Below are positions 1 to 9,879 of a DNA stretch of 64,000 nt, piece by piece. Source of the DNA: Pohlia nutans (taxonomy: Eukaryota > Streptophyta > Bryopsida > Bryales > Mniaceae). The DNA is taken from the NCBI GenBank assembly GCA_022496805.1, contig CM040092.1:16138113-16202112 (forward strand), in the 5' to 3' direction. The notes below the pieces were generated by a model. It did not search any database. It was not told the DNA's origin and saw nothing but the letters and a program-made list of their open reading frames with translations. Each line of letters opens with the position of its first letter. Position 1 is the first letter of the stretch. The position numbers and the translations under genes are program-made.

Positions 1-273
1 AGTGGTAAGAGTTCACAAGAGCTTTGACCATAGTGAATTGGGGCCAATGACATTGTGTTTAGGTTGAGGTGACGTAATTGTCTCTTGTGAATTGGTCTGG
101 CCAGTCGAAACTGTTGAACGTTATGAGTACCGACATCAAGCGCGGCAAATAATTTGGATTGGAAATTAGCATTTGCATGCGCGCTTGCGAGACTGGCGAT
201 TCCTGACAGATTCGGAAATCTGTTTGCCATGTACATTCCGGGCCTTTCGGGGCTTTCCACTCTGGTTGAGAGT
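1..273. other. Upstream flank of the tRNA cluster
   Basis: No gene is recognised here. The sequence is of mixed composition and leads directly into the tRNA-Ala gene. A short open frame starting at 154 simply runs through the tRNA genes and is not considered coding. Confidence 0.5.
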
Positions 274-346
274 GGGGATGTAGCTCAGATGGTAGAGCGC
301 TCGCTTAGCATGCGAGAGGTACGGGGATCGATACCCCGCATCTCCA
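274..346 (+). tRNA. tRNA-Ala (AGC)
   Basis: A full cloverleaf of 73 nt can be folded. The acceptor arm GGGGATG pairs with CATCTCC (one G-T pair), followed by discriminator A. The D arm is GCTC..GAGC, the anticodon stem CTCGC/GCGAG holds the loop TTAGCAT, and the T arm is CGGGG/CCCCG. The anticodon AGC (307-309) decodes Ala. The internal A box (TAGCTCAGATGG) and B box (GGATCGATACC) are the RNA polymerase III promoter. There is no oligo-T in the 10 nt before the next tRNA gene, so the primary transcript probably continues into it. Confidence 0.96.
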
Positions 347-356
347 GAACCCGTCG

Positions 357-430
357 GCTTCTATAGCTCAGTTGGCTAGAGCACCCGTTTAGTAAGCGGG
401 AGGTCCTGAGTTCAACTCTCAGTGGAAGCA
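357..430 (+). tRNA. tRNA-Thr (AGT)
   Basis: A 74 nt cloverleaf. The acceptor GCTTCTA pairs with TGGAAGC, with discriminator A. The anticodon stem CCCGT/GCGGG holds the loop TTAGTAA with anticodon AGT (391-393). The T arm is CTGAG/CTCAG with loop TTCAACT. It closely resembles plant nuclear tRNA-Thr(AGT) as I know that family. It lies 10 nt after tRNA-Ala and 5 nt before tRNA-Tyr. The 5 nt gap (GTTGA) contains no terminator. Confidence 0.95.
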
Positions 431-435
431 GTTGA

Positions 436-519
436 CCGACCATAGCTCAGTTGGTAGAGCGGAGGACTGTAGCGGTTGCAGAGATCCTTAGGTCACTGGT
501 TCGAATCCGGTTGGTCGGA
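436..519 (+). tRNA. tRNA-Tyr (GTA) with an 11-nt intron
   Basis: The gene is 84 nt. The acceptor CCGACCA pairs with TGGTCGG, with discriminator A. The anticodon GTA is at 469-471. Nuclear tRNA-Tyr genes of plants carry a short intron one base 3' of the anticodon. Here the extra bases are 473-483 (CGGTTGCAGAG), and removing them gives the normal loop CTGTAGA closed by GAGGA/TCCTT. The B box is GGTTCGAATCC. It is the last gene of the cluster and is followed by a T5 run. Confidence 0.96.
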
Positions 520-523
520 CACC

Positions 524-528
524 TTTTT
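524..528 (+). terminator. RNA polymerase III terminator (T5)
   Basis: TTTTT starts five bases after tRNA-Tyr. It is the first run of four or more T after the start of tRNA-Ala and is therefore the first plausible Pol III stop for all three genes. Confidence 0.75.
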
Positions 529-1121
529 GGGTCCTGAAACGGTCATATTTTGACCTGTAGTCTCGGAGCCATTGTCGTCATACCATGTAGTCACTGTCAT
601 CACTAGAATCGCCATTTTGGTCAGCATTTAACGATTTGCTGTCATTTTGACTGTCATCTTGTGTTTTGGTTGTGTCACTAAAACAGTCATGGTTTCATTT
701 TAATTGACTCTGGCCTTCTCATTTCGCATGATCATGTAACGCATGATCTGTTTGTGTGCTGGGGCTACTTTAGTGCGTGAAATCCGGCATGCTATTCGAC
801 CAGAAGTCTGAGTATTAGGTGAGTGATACAAGGCTAGGTATGAATTGTCAATCTGCAATCTTCTGATGCTCGCTGGATCAGCGTTAGTTGGAAGGTTGAT
901 AGACACTGTTTTGGAATAGCTGGGCTACTGCAAGCTAGATGATACATGAGGATATATAATACAACTATTACTACTAACTACAAATTTGACCAGGTGGAAT
1001 TGGTACTGACTGGAGTGATCTCAACTCTTACAGTGACCAATTTACCGTAGAGTGATCCTCTTGGCAAATATCTAATTTGTCTTGTTGTGTAAATGCACAG
1101 AAACCGTTTAACAAACATATG
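529..1121. other. Intergenic, nothing recognised
   Basis: No gene, RNA or terminal-repeat element is recognised. The only frames are short and resemble nothing I know. Confidence 0.5.
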
Positions 1122-1250
1122 TTGCTATATTTGCTGGTGAACTCCATGTTTTGTTATGTTTGCTGGTGAACTCCATGTTTTGCTATGTTTCCTGGTAAAC
1201 TCCATGCTTTGCTTTGTTTGTTGGTGATTGCTTGTTTTGCTGTATTTGCA
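1122..1250. repeat. 29-bp minisatellite, about 4.5 units
   Basis: Units of the form TTTGCTATGTTTGCTGG + TGAACTCCATGT follow one another head to tail with a 29-bp period. The early units are nearly identical and the last one or two diverge. Two overlapping plus-strand frames in this stretch are products of the repeat. Confidence 0.8.
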
Positions 1251-1421
1251 GTCTTGTTGGTATTTGGCTGTCCTGGACAATGTGGAAGTTGCCGAACTTA
1301 TCTGTCAGAGAGCCACTGTCTCCAACCCAATCTCATGTCATCATATTCTTCAAAGTTTTCACGTATCCTTGCCAATTGTAATTGTGATTGTGTTTTGCGG
1401 GTCTATATTGCAAATTCTTAA

Positions 1422-1607
1422 GGTCGTTTGACCACATGGTCGGGACTCGCAGGGGTCACGGCACTGTCCACTGAAGCGGAGGTCATTCTAGGTTCCGGCA
1501 TAGCTCTCGAGCCGTTCGTCATCCAATTTTCAGCCCTGGACGCTGGCCGATGTGGATATCAGGCTGCTTTTCACAAGGAAATTGTCGATTTTCTGACCTA
1601 CGTGTAA
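1422..1607 (+). other. Exon-like open frame, unrecognised
   Basis: The frame is open between stops at 1419 and 1605 without an obvious start. It reads in part STEAEVILGSGIALEPFVIQ and then DAGRCGYQAAFHKEIVDFL, which has a balanced, protein-like composition. The frame enters after CGCAG (a possible acceptor at about 1451) and ends at CTAC|GTGTAAG (a weak possible donor). I do not recognise the family. It may be an exon of the decayed gene that includes the TruA-like exons downstream, or a separate relic. Confidence 0.25.
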
Positions 1608-2054
1608 GCTTTGGAGCTCTGGAAATGCAAGCAGGAAGAGAATTTGTAAAGGTTAGGGTTGTGCAATCAATGTTGTGTAGAGTAGATCTTGCTTCTGAGC
1701 GTGTGGAACCAGAAAGTAATGTAGGGCCTCGGCTACAATGGTGACCACGGTGCGTTGGAGTTGCCGCGTCACCAATAGCACAATCTCCAACCTCCGCACA
1801 AACGTCTTCAGGTGAGATACTTGCATTCGTCATTTTACAACTCTACAAGCTCATCAGCTCTGACTACAATGGTGACCATGGTACGGTTGGATGATGTTTC
1901 AATTCGTTCTCGAGACTCAAGTTGTCCCCTAACTTGTATGCAGCTCTTAAAGGGGAAGCACGCGCGTCCACATGTGAAGGACTTGTTTCGAAACTGCAGC
2001 TCATTTTGACATCGATTGAGGTTCTAATGCCTGGGCCTGAGAATACGCAACCTA
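1608..2054. other. Between exon-like frames, nothing recognised
   Basis: No conserved product is recognised on either strand. A 104-codon minus frame (1519-1833) is probably the antisense shadow of the exon-like stretch before it. Confidence 0.4.
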
Positions 2055-2973
2055 CTTGGAAATGGCGGATGTAATTTCATATGATGGCACACAGTATTCA
2101 GGTAGTGTACATACTGCTGTCATCAGTTCTGTTTTACACGGATTCAGTTTTGAATTCCATGAGCATTGGATGCATAGATATTATTGCGCTCTGGGTCTGT
2201 GAGTGTAAGCCTCGAATCCTCAAATTTTAGTCCAATTTCTGCTAATCTCCAGTTTTCAATTAGGATTAGAATCTCAGGGTCTGTTGGGCAAGAGTACATC
2301 TTGTCGAATTTTTTCGCGGTTTTCACGTGTTGAGTTGAAGCTCGTGGGTGCTGGGCGCACCGATGGTGGCGTCCACGCCTGGGGTCAGGTTATTCGTCAG
2401 GACTTTTAAGCTGCAGAAAATGACTCGGAGGTCTTGGTTTAAGTTTTTTCCCCGCTGACGTTGTGTTTGCTCTGGCGTTCAAATTCAGTTTCTAGGCTTA
2501 TCGCTCTGTTTGAAGAAAACAAATCGTTTCATTGTTTCCTATGGTGCTTGCATGTGCATTTCGCGCATTTCACGACGCCTACTTCCTTCGACGATCGGGA
2601 GCCATTGCACACGTCGTGGAATGACATTCTTCCACTTCGAGAAGCACTCTCCGTCCAACCAGAGTTCCACGTCCGGTACTCATTAAGACGTACGATGTAT
2701 CGTCACAAAGCCCAGGTGTCGTCAGTAATGGATCCCTTCCAGCACAATTATCAACCTTTCAACTCTTGTGAGCAGGACTTGTGTATGGACATAGCTTGCT
2801 ATTAGCACGTAAGTTTCAAAGAAAATGCATAATCCAATTGAGCTTGCACAGTGATACTGGCATTATTAGTGTAGGCAATGTACAGATTTTGCGCAAGAGA
2901 TGGGATTGAATGATGCGGTAGAAGTCTGGCAGAGGCTTGTGTGCATGCAATTACCAGTACTAACAGTATCCAC
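2055..2973 (+). pseudogene. TruA-type tRNA pseudouridine synthase relic
   Basis: Three exon-like pieces match, in order, the TruA family, which makes pseudouridine in the tRNA anticodon arm. Piece A (2055-2101) reads VISYDGTQYSG, like the family N-terminal strand, and ends at CAG|GTAGTG. Piece B (about 2294-2388) reads VELKLVGAGRTDGGVHAWGQ; this holds the active-site GRTD motif with the catalytic Asp codon at 2362-2364, and ends CAG|GTTATT. Piece C (2554-2802) reads HFAHFTTP, then PEFHVRYSLRRTMYRHKA, then SVMDPFQHNY, the core of the catalytic domain. A weak fourth piece (2887-2960) starts TDFAQEMGLNDAV. Defects: piece C has no AG acceptor just before it and it ends in a TAG at 2803 next to CAC|GTAAGT. 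No start or C-terminal half is seen. I infer a decayed gene. A functional gene with odd introns is less likely. Confidence 0.65.
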
Positions 2974-2976
2974 TAA

Positions 2977-3436
2977 GGCCCTCGTTACACTAAGGCGAGA
3001 AGTGGTGGAGAAAACCTCACAAGGGCCTGGCTCATCCTCGAGAAGCCAACCTTTGAACTTGACAGCCTTTGGATATAGTGTAAAGTGAGAAGGGGCCACA
3101 AAATAAGGTGCTGATTGTTTTAAATATAGTTTTTAAATATTCTTAAAGGATAAAAAATGATTGATTGTGAGAATTTTGGCCAAACGGCCTCCCGGATTTT
3201 GCGTTTGACCCATCTCTTGAGGTGGGCTAGACGCAAAATTAGGAGGCCTTGAAAAATGTGCACTTTTGTTGCCACGAAGGACAAAAGTGTTGTCCATGTC
3301 ATTTTCTCTTCTTTCCGTCCCTTGGGTTGAAAATTTCGGGTGTAAAGTGACATTCTTTGGTCTTCTTGATTTCTAGGCCTCCAATTGGCTGAAATTTCTT
3401 TCCTCACAGCTTGTGGTCTCTAGTGTAAAGAGGCCC
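2977..3436. mobile_element. Tourist-like (PIF/Harbinger) MITE, 460 bp
   Basis: Left end GGCCCTCGTTACACTA and right end (reverse complement) GGGCCTCTTTACACTA form a 16-bp terminal inverted repeat with two mismatches. It is flanked by TAA on both sides (2974-2976 and 3437-3439), the target duplication expected for PIF/Harbinger. Inside, GGCCTCC..TTTTGCGT near 3187 and ACGCAAAATTAGGAGGCC near 3230 make a second stem. No transposase is encoded. It directly follows the last TruA-like piece. Confidence 0.8.
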
Positions 3437-3439
3437 TAA

Positions 3440-4899
3440 TTGTCAAATTATTTTGTTATTCATCAGTATCATAAGTTATTTTTGGAAGTTTGACCTTTGA
3501 TGGAATTTATAGAGATGATGCCCTACATTTTGTCTATTGAACCAAACTTCATCAAACATATGGAAGGCACATATTACATCGCATTTATGTTTTGTCCAAT
3601 TTTCCTTGGCTTTTAGAGGTTACGAGGGATAATTTGAACTTGATATATGAATTAAAGTTTTACATTATGAAATTTTGATTCTATTCATGCGGTTAGATTT
3701 GTGATTGTTATCACCAATATTTTGTATAAAATTTGAAACTCAAAGGTCAAAATTCTTTTGTAATTTGATTACAAATAAGATATTGACAAATTGTATTTGA
3801 AATTTGTTATAAGTGGTTGAAAGTATGCCACGGGTACATTATTTCTACAATAAACATATTGTTATTGTGGATCGAAAAAAATATTTTCTTAAGATTTTGG
3901 GCTTCTCTTTTCTTTGATTGGTTTTTGATGGTTGGGTATGGTAGTTGTTCTTGAGTTTAGAGAGTAGACCAAATTTGTGAAACCCGTAAGACCATTGAGA
4001 AAAGGTATTTAATTAATTTATTTAGATATTGGATTTAGGCAGTGGACTATTTGTGCAATTCACTAAACATATTTCAATCAATTGTAAGATTCTTTTCTCG
4101 CAAAAGTAAAATGGTAAGGTAATTTGTACGAAAAAGTAGTTTTAAGACGAAAAGGTGGCCTCATCAAGAGGTTGGTGATTAAGAGAGGCAAAGAAAAATT
4201 GGAGTGGGTCCTAGCATCTATTAAGGTGAAAATATTAATATAATGTGTTTAAAGATTTATTAATTATTAAATACAAGTTATATATTATTAAAATTTTAAA
4301 ATTTTAAAATTTTTATCCAATTTGACATGGCCATTTTGACGTGGCCACGTCATATATTTATTTATATATATTATTTATTTTTGTTTATTATTTCATTTTC
4401 TATTTTTATTTTTGAATAATTTTTTGCATTGTAGTTTTGGCTCAACTCGCAGCCCTATGGAGGCCCAAACTTGCTTGAAATGATATATTGCGTTGTGGAT
4501 TTGAAGGGAGAAGCATAGCATTCTTAGTCTTTTTGCTAAAATCGAGTGTAAGGATAATTTGCAACCTTTGTCTTCAAGGTTCACCTAATTTGCATTAGAT
4601 TTATAAAGTGCAAACCTCTTTTTCAAGGTTTGTTGCAATCTAATTGATTTTTACCAAATCTTTCTTCGACCTTTATTAATTTCATGAAGTTGGAAACGAT
4701 GTAATATATTTCTAGGTGGAAATAAAGAGATTCAATCAAATACATCAATTTATACAGCACTCGATATGACAATAATGTAGCTAAAACTTTAGTTTCTATG
4801 GTTATAGAATTCAATAATAACAAGAATATTATTATTTTTACTAGTACTATCAAAAGAATAATTTTGTTATAATGTCCTAGACTTCAATTTCAATTGGCT
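3440..4899. other. AT-rich spacer with a diverged repeat
   Basis: No gene is seen. 3930-4260 is a diverged copy of the stretch at 20520-20850 (shared words include GACCATTGAGAAAAGGTATT and TTTGTGCAATTC). 4260-4400 is very AT-rich and holds the palindrome GACGTGGCCACGTC near 4338. A minus frame at 4623-4853 has low-complexity hydrophobic content and is not supported as a gene. Confidence 0.5.
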
Positions 4900-6378
4900 T
4901 GAAATTTTTGGAAGTAACTTGAATCATTCCAGTTATTTATCTTTGATTTAATAATGACTAAAAATAGAAATTTGACAAAACTTCAATATGCATCTTGAGT
5001 AGAGCAACAACCAAGAGTTGGAATTACTTTTTTAGTTTATAAATAATCTACAATGTTTAATCTCTAAGTATCTATAGGTTTTGGGCGGTACCTAAATGTA
5101 TTTTAGAATGAGGTTCCTTTTAATTGTTGAGCTTGAACTCTAAAGAGCGTATATAAGCCATTGTTATTGTACGACATCCTTATTGTATAACATGCGTATG
5201 CTTGAATTTCAAATAACATGCCTAGATATTTTTTAAAGAAATTTACACAAATAAACTTTGAAAATTCACTAAAATCACAATTATAAAACTCTCATCTTGT
5301 AATTCATTACGATTGGTTGACACTTTATGACATATATAGTGTCACTAGAAGTTGTTCACTTAAAACTTATTTTTGTTCAAAAGAGGTGCCTAAAGATCTT
5401 TTCTTATGCAATCAAAAAATAATTTTGTAAGTTGAAGTATTGCACATTATGCAAAACATGAATTAATCATTGTATATTATGCACCTTTGGCCAATCATTC
5501 CAAAATTCATAAGATAATGAGTATTTTCATACTTTTCATATGATTGAAACTATAATCACTTTTAGAATCAAGTTCAAATATAATTCCACACTATTACTTA
5601 ATCCAAGTGTATGGATGTCATAGAAAAGTCATCATCTATGACTTTCATCAATATATCAGCTTCAAAGAATGGATGCAATGCACATTTTATAGCTCAAAAT
5701 CTTAACTTACTTTTTTGCGGAAATGAATGCTCATACGGAAAGATAGGACATTTTAAATTCAATTTCAAATTTCTTCCGAATCTCCTCCCACTTACTTGAA
5801 CGTAATTACCTAAAACATTATTTTACAAAAAACAAATGGATGAAAACATCACCATGGATTAAAAATTGTACAATGAATCTATAGACCGTTCAAAAAATGG
5901 ACGCCCATGCAACTACGGGTTATGGATCCTATAATATAATGTCAGTCGGGTTCAAGTTGCTTATAAATTTGACTCCTCTCTCATAAAAACAGTCCCTTGA
6001 TATTCCTGCCCAAAATTGTAATGTGCTCGATATGACACCCATAGACGTACAAATCGAAAGAGACATTCCTACTCTAACCCTCTATTGCTTTCAAAATTAA
6101 ATCATTTTTGCACCTCCTACAGCTCCTACATTATCCTACATACTACGCTGAAATTTCGGGCCTGAAAAAATTCGTAAGCATGATGTACCCGGCTGTACAA
6201 GTTTAGACTAACATCAACGCAACCTCCATCGCGAAAATTCCCACGGTCGTGAAACAAACAAATATTCACTTGCCGTGAATTCCGATCCAGAATCAGTCCA
6301 GGCCACCATGCCGGAATGGCCAGAACATGCTTAAACTAACCTAGTAGTTGTGCTTAAACCTTAACTCGGGACCGGTGC
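4900..6378. repeat. Duplicated upstream segment, copy 1
   Basis: The segment runs parallel to 48130-49560 and its last 500 bp also to 16610-17090. Shared words include GTATCTATAGGTTTTGGGCG and CATGCAACTACGGG. It ends in the target of the next piggyBac-like element. No coding content is recognised; the 62-codon frame at 5611 is not conserved as a frame in the paralog. Confidence 0.75.
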
Positions 6379-6382
6379 TTAA

Positions 6383-6962
6383 CCCCTACACATCCCAAGG
6401 TGTCCCTGGAATTGACAATTTGAGAAAAATCATCATAAAGTATTATTCAGAAGAATATTTTGGAATTGCTATCCAAATGAAAGTTCTAGACATTGAATTT
6501 TAGATTCCATCCGTACATTTCTATTCACTAATACTATCACCAATACTTAATTATCAAATTTGAAAGTTAAAATTATAATTTCTTTCTAAACTCGATTACA
6601 AACAAAATTTTAATAATTTTTGAGTAAAATTTGTTGGATTGAATTTGAAATGAGATACTCTTAATCGTGGTGATTCTTTAAAATTTTAATGTTTCTTAAA
6701 TCTATGACTTCATTTATGCAAGGCCACTTTTGAACTACAGTCAATGCAATTTTGGCTTGGTCAACGACTTGACATACTTCTACATTTGTAATTTTAGAAA
6801 AATACGTAATCAAATATGACTAAATCCAACCACTAGATAAGACAACAGTTTGGTGAAAAATCTCCAAACAATTGGATGACTTTCATCCAAGCATTGATAA
6901 GAACGTTAGAAGGGTTTGAATTTGTTAGTCGTCCAGTTTCAGGACGCTGTGACGTTTAGGGG
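6383..6962 (-). mobile_element. piggyBac-like MITE, 580-bp family (PB580), reverse orientation
   Basis: The element begins CCCCTACACATCCC and ends GACGTTTAGGGG, with TTAA at 6379-6382 and 6963-6966. The paralogous site in the block at 49.56 kb reads ggtgcTTAAactcaactcgg with no insert, so the insertion and TTAA duplication are seen directly. The subterminal palindrome CGTCCAGTTTCAGGACG is at 6930-6946. There is no coding capacity. Relatives are at 22952, 25468, 30916, 34251, 54560 and 62765. Confidence 0.88.
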
Positions 6963-7035
6963 TTAAACTCAACTCGGAGTGGTGCTTAAGGTGAGCCTGT
7001 GTATAAAGTGAGCCGTAACTTGGAGTGGGGCTTAA

Positions 7036-7838
7036 CCCTTTAGTGCCTAGAATACTGTAGCATATAGCTCTGGATTTCAGTGGGTTTTTCCACTGTGGTT
7101 GAGACTACCAAAAATAGAATGGGTTAAATTAGAAAGTAACCGTACAATTCTATTCTCAACTCGAGAGCACACATTTTATTAAAATTTGAGAATCATCTGA
7201 TGGTGGGATCGGAAGATTATAGTATGTATTTGAACTGTATAATGCACGCTCAAAAACGAGATTTTGGGGGGTGTGTGACTTCAAAGTTAAATAGAATTTG
7301 AGGTAAATTTTCAAAAATAAAAGCAAAGAAGTTCAATTATGCCCTATGTCAACACCTCTCCATTGCAATCTTTCATATCAAAAATAGACTCACACATAAT
7401 TATTGTGAGATTTATAAGTGAAAGTGACTTGTCCATGTACAATTTAGGACAAAATTTTATACGTTGAAAATTGACAGGAGTGGGTACATTAGTCAAGATC
7501 GGATTACACACACTAATGGAAGATGAAGAAGAGAACACAATCCAAAAAAATAAAACAAGATAACAAACTTCCAAACACAAGAAATACTACACAATACATA
7601 TGTTGTATTTGTAAGTATTTACTGTATTTTCAAGTATTTGCAGTATTTTTGCGTTCTGTTGATAGGTATTTTGATAGTTGTACAATTCCAAATTGAAAAT
7701 TTCTTTTTCTGGAAGGTGCGTAATGTATGTGCGCAAATCTGAACTTCAAAACTGAAGTTCCAATTCGTCACGGATTCTCTGCTATTTGCATTTCGGACGT
7801 TGTAGTGACCATAATGTGGTTTGCTAGGCACTAAAGGG
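7036..7838 (+). mobile_element. piggyBac-like MITE, 803-bp family (PB803)
   Basis: Ends CCCTTTAGTGCCTAG and CTAGGCACTAAAGGG are perfect 15-bp inverted repeats, flanked by TTAA at 7032-7035 and 7839-7842. The uninserted version exists at 34851 (gtgcTTAAagtgagcctgtg). A second copy of exactly the same length is at 33201-34003 in the opposite orientation. A 78-codon frame (7344-7580, minus) occurs in both copies with one residue changed, but resembles no transposase I know. The copies are young and similar, so the frame may simply not have decayed yet. Confidence 0.93.
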
Positions 7839-7887
7839 TTAAAGTGAGCCTGTGTATAAAGTGAGCCGCCACTTCCCAAAATCAGGC

Positions 7888-7895
7888 TATAAAAG
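7888..7895 (+). promoter_or_regulatory. TATA box of the core unit, copy 1
   Basis: TATAAAAG sits 120 bp upstream of the ATG at 8008. This TATA-leader-ATG arrangement is repeated in six blocks with almost no change, while flanking DNA differs. The leader carries the short hairpin GCTGGG-CCCCAAG-CCCAGC. Confidence 0.6.
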
Positions 7896-8007
7896 GGCCA
7901 TTCGTCCTCCTTCATCTTCATTCCGCTTGCATCGACATCGCAGGTACTCGAGCGGGAGCTGGGCCCCAAGCCCAGCGCTGTGGGGCTAATCGCCTCACCT
8001 CTCCTCC

Positions 8008-8220
8008 ATGGAGAGTAAGCAATCTGAAGGGGGCAGGACGGCCCTGTCGAATTTTCTTCACGAAAAACCATAGTTGCACGCTCTTGCAAATGAACGATGC
8101 TCTCAAGCCGTTCTTCATTGCAAGTCGCCTCAGGAAGAACCATGCGTATGTATCCATGAACCGAAGGATGCACAACACACAGCAGCTCCAAGCAAATGCA
8201 GAAAATATCGACAAGTTGGT
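8008..8220 (+). pseudogene. MESK short frame, copy 1 (5' exon-like)
   Basis: The ATG is in good context (CTCCATGG) and begins MESKQSEGGRTALSNFL. This copy has an extra base after the TTTCTTCACG stretch, so the start frame is lost. The remainder (NDALKPFFIASRLRKNHAYV, then MNRRMHNTQQLQANAENIDK) continues in another frame. In the best copy (26202) all of it is one frame. I do not recognise the protein. It overlaps the 3' end of the minus-strand maturase relic or lies just beyond it. Confidence 0.4.
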
Positions 8221-8299
8221 AGGCAATGCATGATCATCTGTTTCTTCAGCAGAAGATCCATGTGACTGCTGTAACAACCTCGACGAATGTCGATGTAGC

Positions 8300-9870
8300 A
8301 TACTTACCGTTTACCAAGTCGAAGAGGTGATCCTTCCCTTCAAGAAATCCTCATGCTGAGACTCATTAGCCAACTTCTTGAACAAAGCCCGACTTCAAAT
8401 TCGCCACTTCCTACAAAGACTAAACATACCCGACAATCTCAGCATCCAAAGCACTCTGTGCATCATGTTCTTGTTGTCCACAATGGAGTATTACTCCATC
8501 AAACCTCGCATGATGTCGCAGAATCTCCTCAGCTTACAGATGAATCCACGCTCTCCTGCCTCCAGGAAACTCCGCATTCACAGCAAAGCCCTCATCCACA
8601 AGCATCGTTACAATCTCATTCACTGGAGCTTCCAAGACAATGCGGCCCAAAGCACGCTCTGCTCGATTTTCACCCACCAAGCTCTCCCACGTACTTCCTG
8701 TTTCTTGTTCCCATCAGAACTCCCAGAAACTTCACCTTCTCTGAGGCTAAATGGAAGATTTGCACACTATCATCCTCCATTTGCAGCTTCAGGATTCCAT
8801 TCAAGTATGACCTAATTTCGTCCCGGGCCTTCACGGCTAGAAGTTTCGGCCCTTTCACTCCCATTAAGTTATCCACTGATCACCATAGCGAATATAATGA
8901 ATCTTGGAAAGTACTGGATCTAGGGTTAGCAGAGCGGTGTCCCGAAGCCAAGCATCAAACTCACTCAAAAACACGTAGGTGAACAAAGCCCACAGTACAC
9001 CATCCTTGGAAACCCCTGTTAAGTTATGAAACCGCTCAGTTTTCACAAGCCTTGCATTGACAAGCTTTCGGTACGTCGTTCACGGCTCGCATTGGTATCT
9101 CCGCCAACACAGAATGATCCAAATTCTTCAGTAATCCATGAGCGGTGGCAGTTATCATCCACGTCGCGCCAGTCTACTTGCGTACTCGCTGCAAATTTGC
9201 TTGCGCGGAGATTTCCAACGGACTTCGCAAGTCTTCACCGGCTCGAAAATGAACCTCGAGACCTCCTGGATGGGCTGATCGGCGAACGGAGGCGTTCCTA
9301 TGAATTTCCCATCAATGGATTCGTTGTCAAGAACAGGCTGGAATTGAAAAAACCTGATTTTCATCTGCTCGACAACTCGGTGAATTGAACTCTCGGAGAA
9401 AGACGCCGCGTCCGCCTTGCTCTTCCGCAAATTGCGGTGAATTGAACTCTCGGAGAAAGACGGCGCGTCCGCCCTGTTCTTCCGCAAATTGCGATAGGCC
9501 GCTTCGTAATGTCAGGGTCGATAAACGTGGCGTATTTGCAACGGCCATTACTTTTGGAAATGTGTTTGGCCTTGCACGCTTCTGGATAGTCCTGTTGTTT
9601 GAGAACCGATCAAACAGGGGTTGCAAACCTTTCAAATCGCTACACATTGAGTAATCCTAATCCTAATCCGAACCCTAATCCGAGATTACATTTAACAGTT
9701 CGCGAATTGTAGTCCATGAGGTTAGGAATCCGAACCTGTCGATGATCAAGGCTCCAGTCGGGCACCGTTGCGAGACACTTCACGCTGCTCTGATTCCTGT
9801 AAGGCTCAGTGACTCTCGCGGTGTCCGATTTCCTACTCTTGAAAGCCAAGCCGAATCTTCTCACACTGGC
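8300..9870 (-). pseudogene. Group II intron maturase (RT + domain X) relic, copy 1
   Basis: Reading the minus strand from 9879, the pieces run in the order of a group II intron maturase. First is an R-rich start MLRASVRRFGLAFKSRKSD (possible mitochondrial presequence). Next comes NLRKSKADAASFSESSIHR with the RT0/RT1-like QMKIRFFQFQPVLDN, then an RT2-like stretch ending FIFEPVK. After that, RT4-like GVLWALFTYVFLSEFDAWL and RT5-like KIHYIRYGDQWI (YGDQ codons 8876-8887). Last are a thumb and domain X with MEYYSIVDNKNMMHRVFWML. The family YADD is YGDQ here. Several frameshifts separate the pieces, one of them at the CTTCGTAATG site near 9505. A 57-bp in-frame tandem duplication lies at 9378-9495. 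Known maturases aid splicing of organellar introns; this copy cannot make a full protein. Confidence 0.75.
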
Positions 9871-9879
9871 TCGCAACAT

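Noticed and set aside
7344..7580. 78-codon frame shared by both PB803 copies as a conserved gene
   Set aside because: The two copies are young and similar over their whole length, so conservation of the frame is not evidence of selection.
9640..9879. GLGLGLGL end of the minus frame as a real protein repeat
   Set aside because: It is the reverse reading of CCTAATCC repeats and follows the end of the presequence-like stretch; probably not translated.
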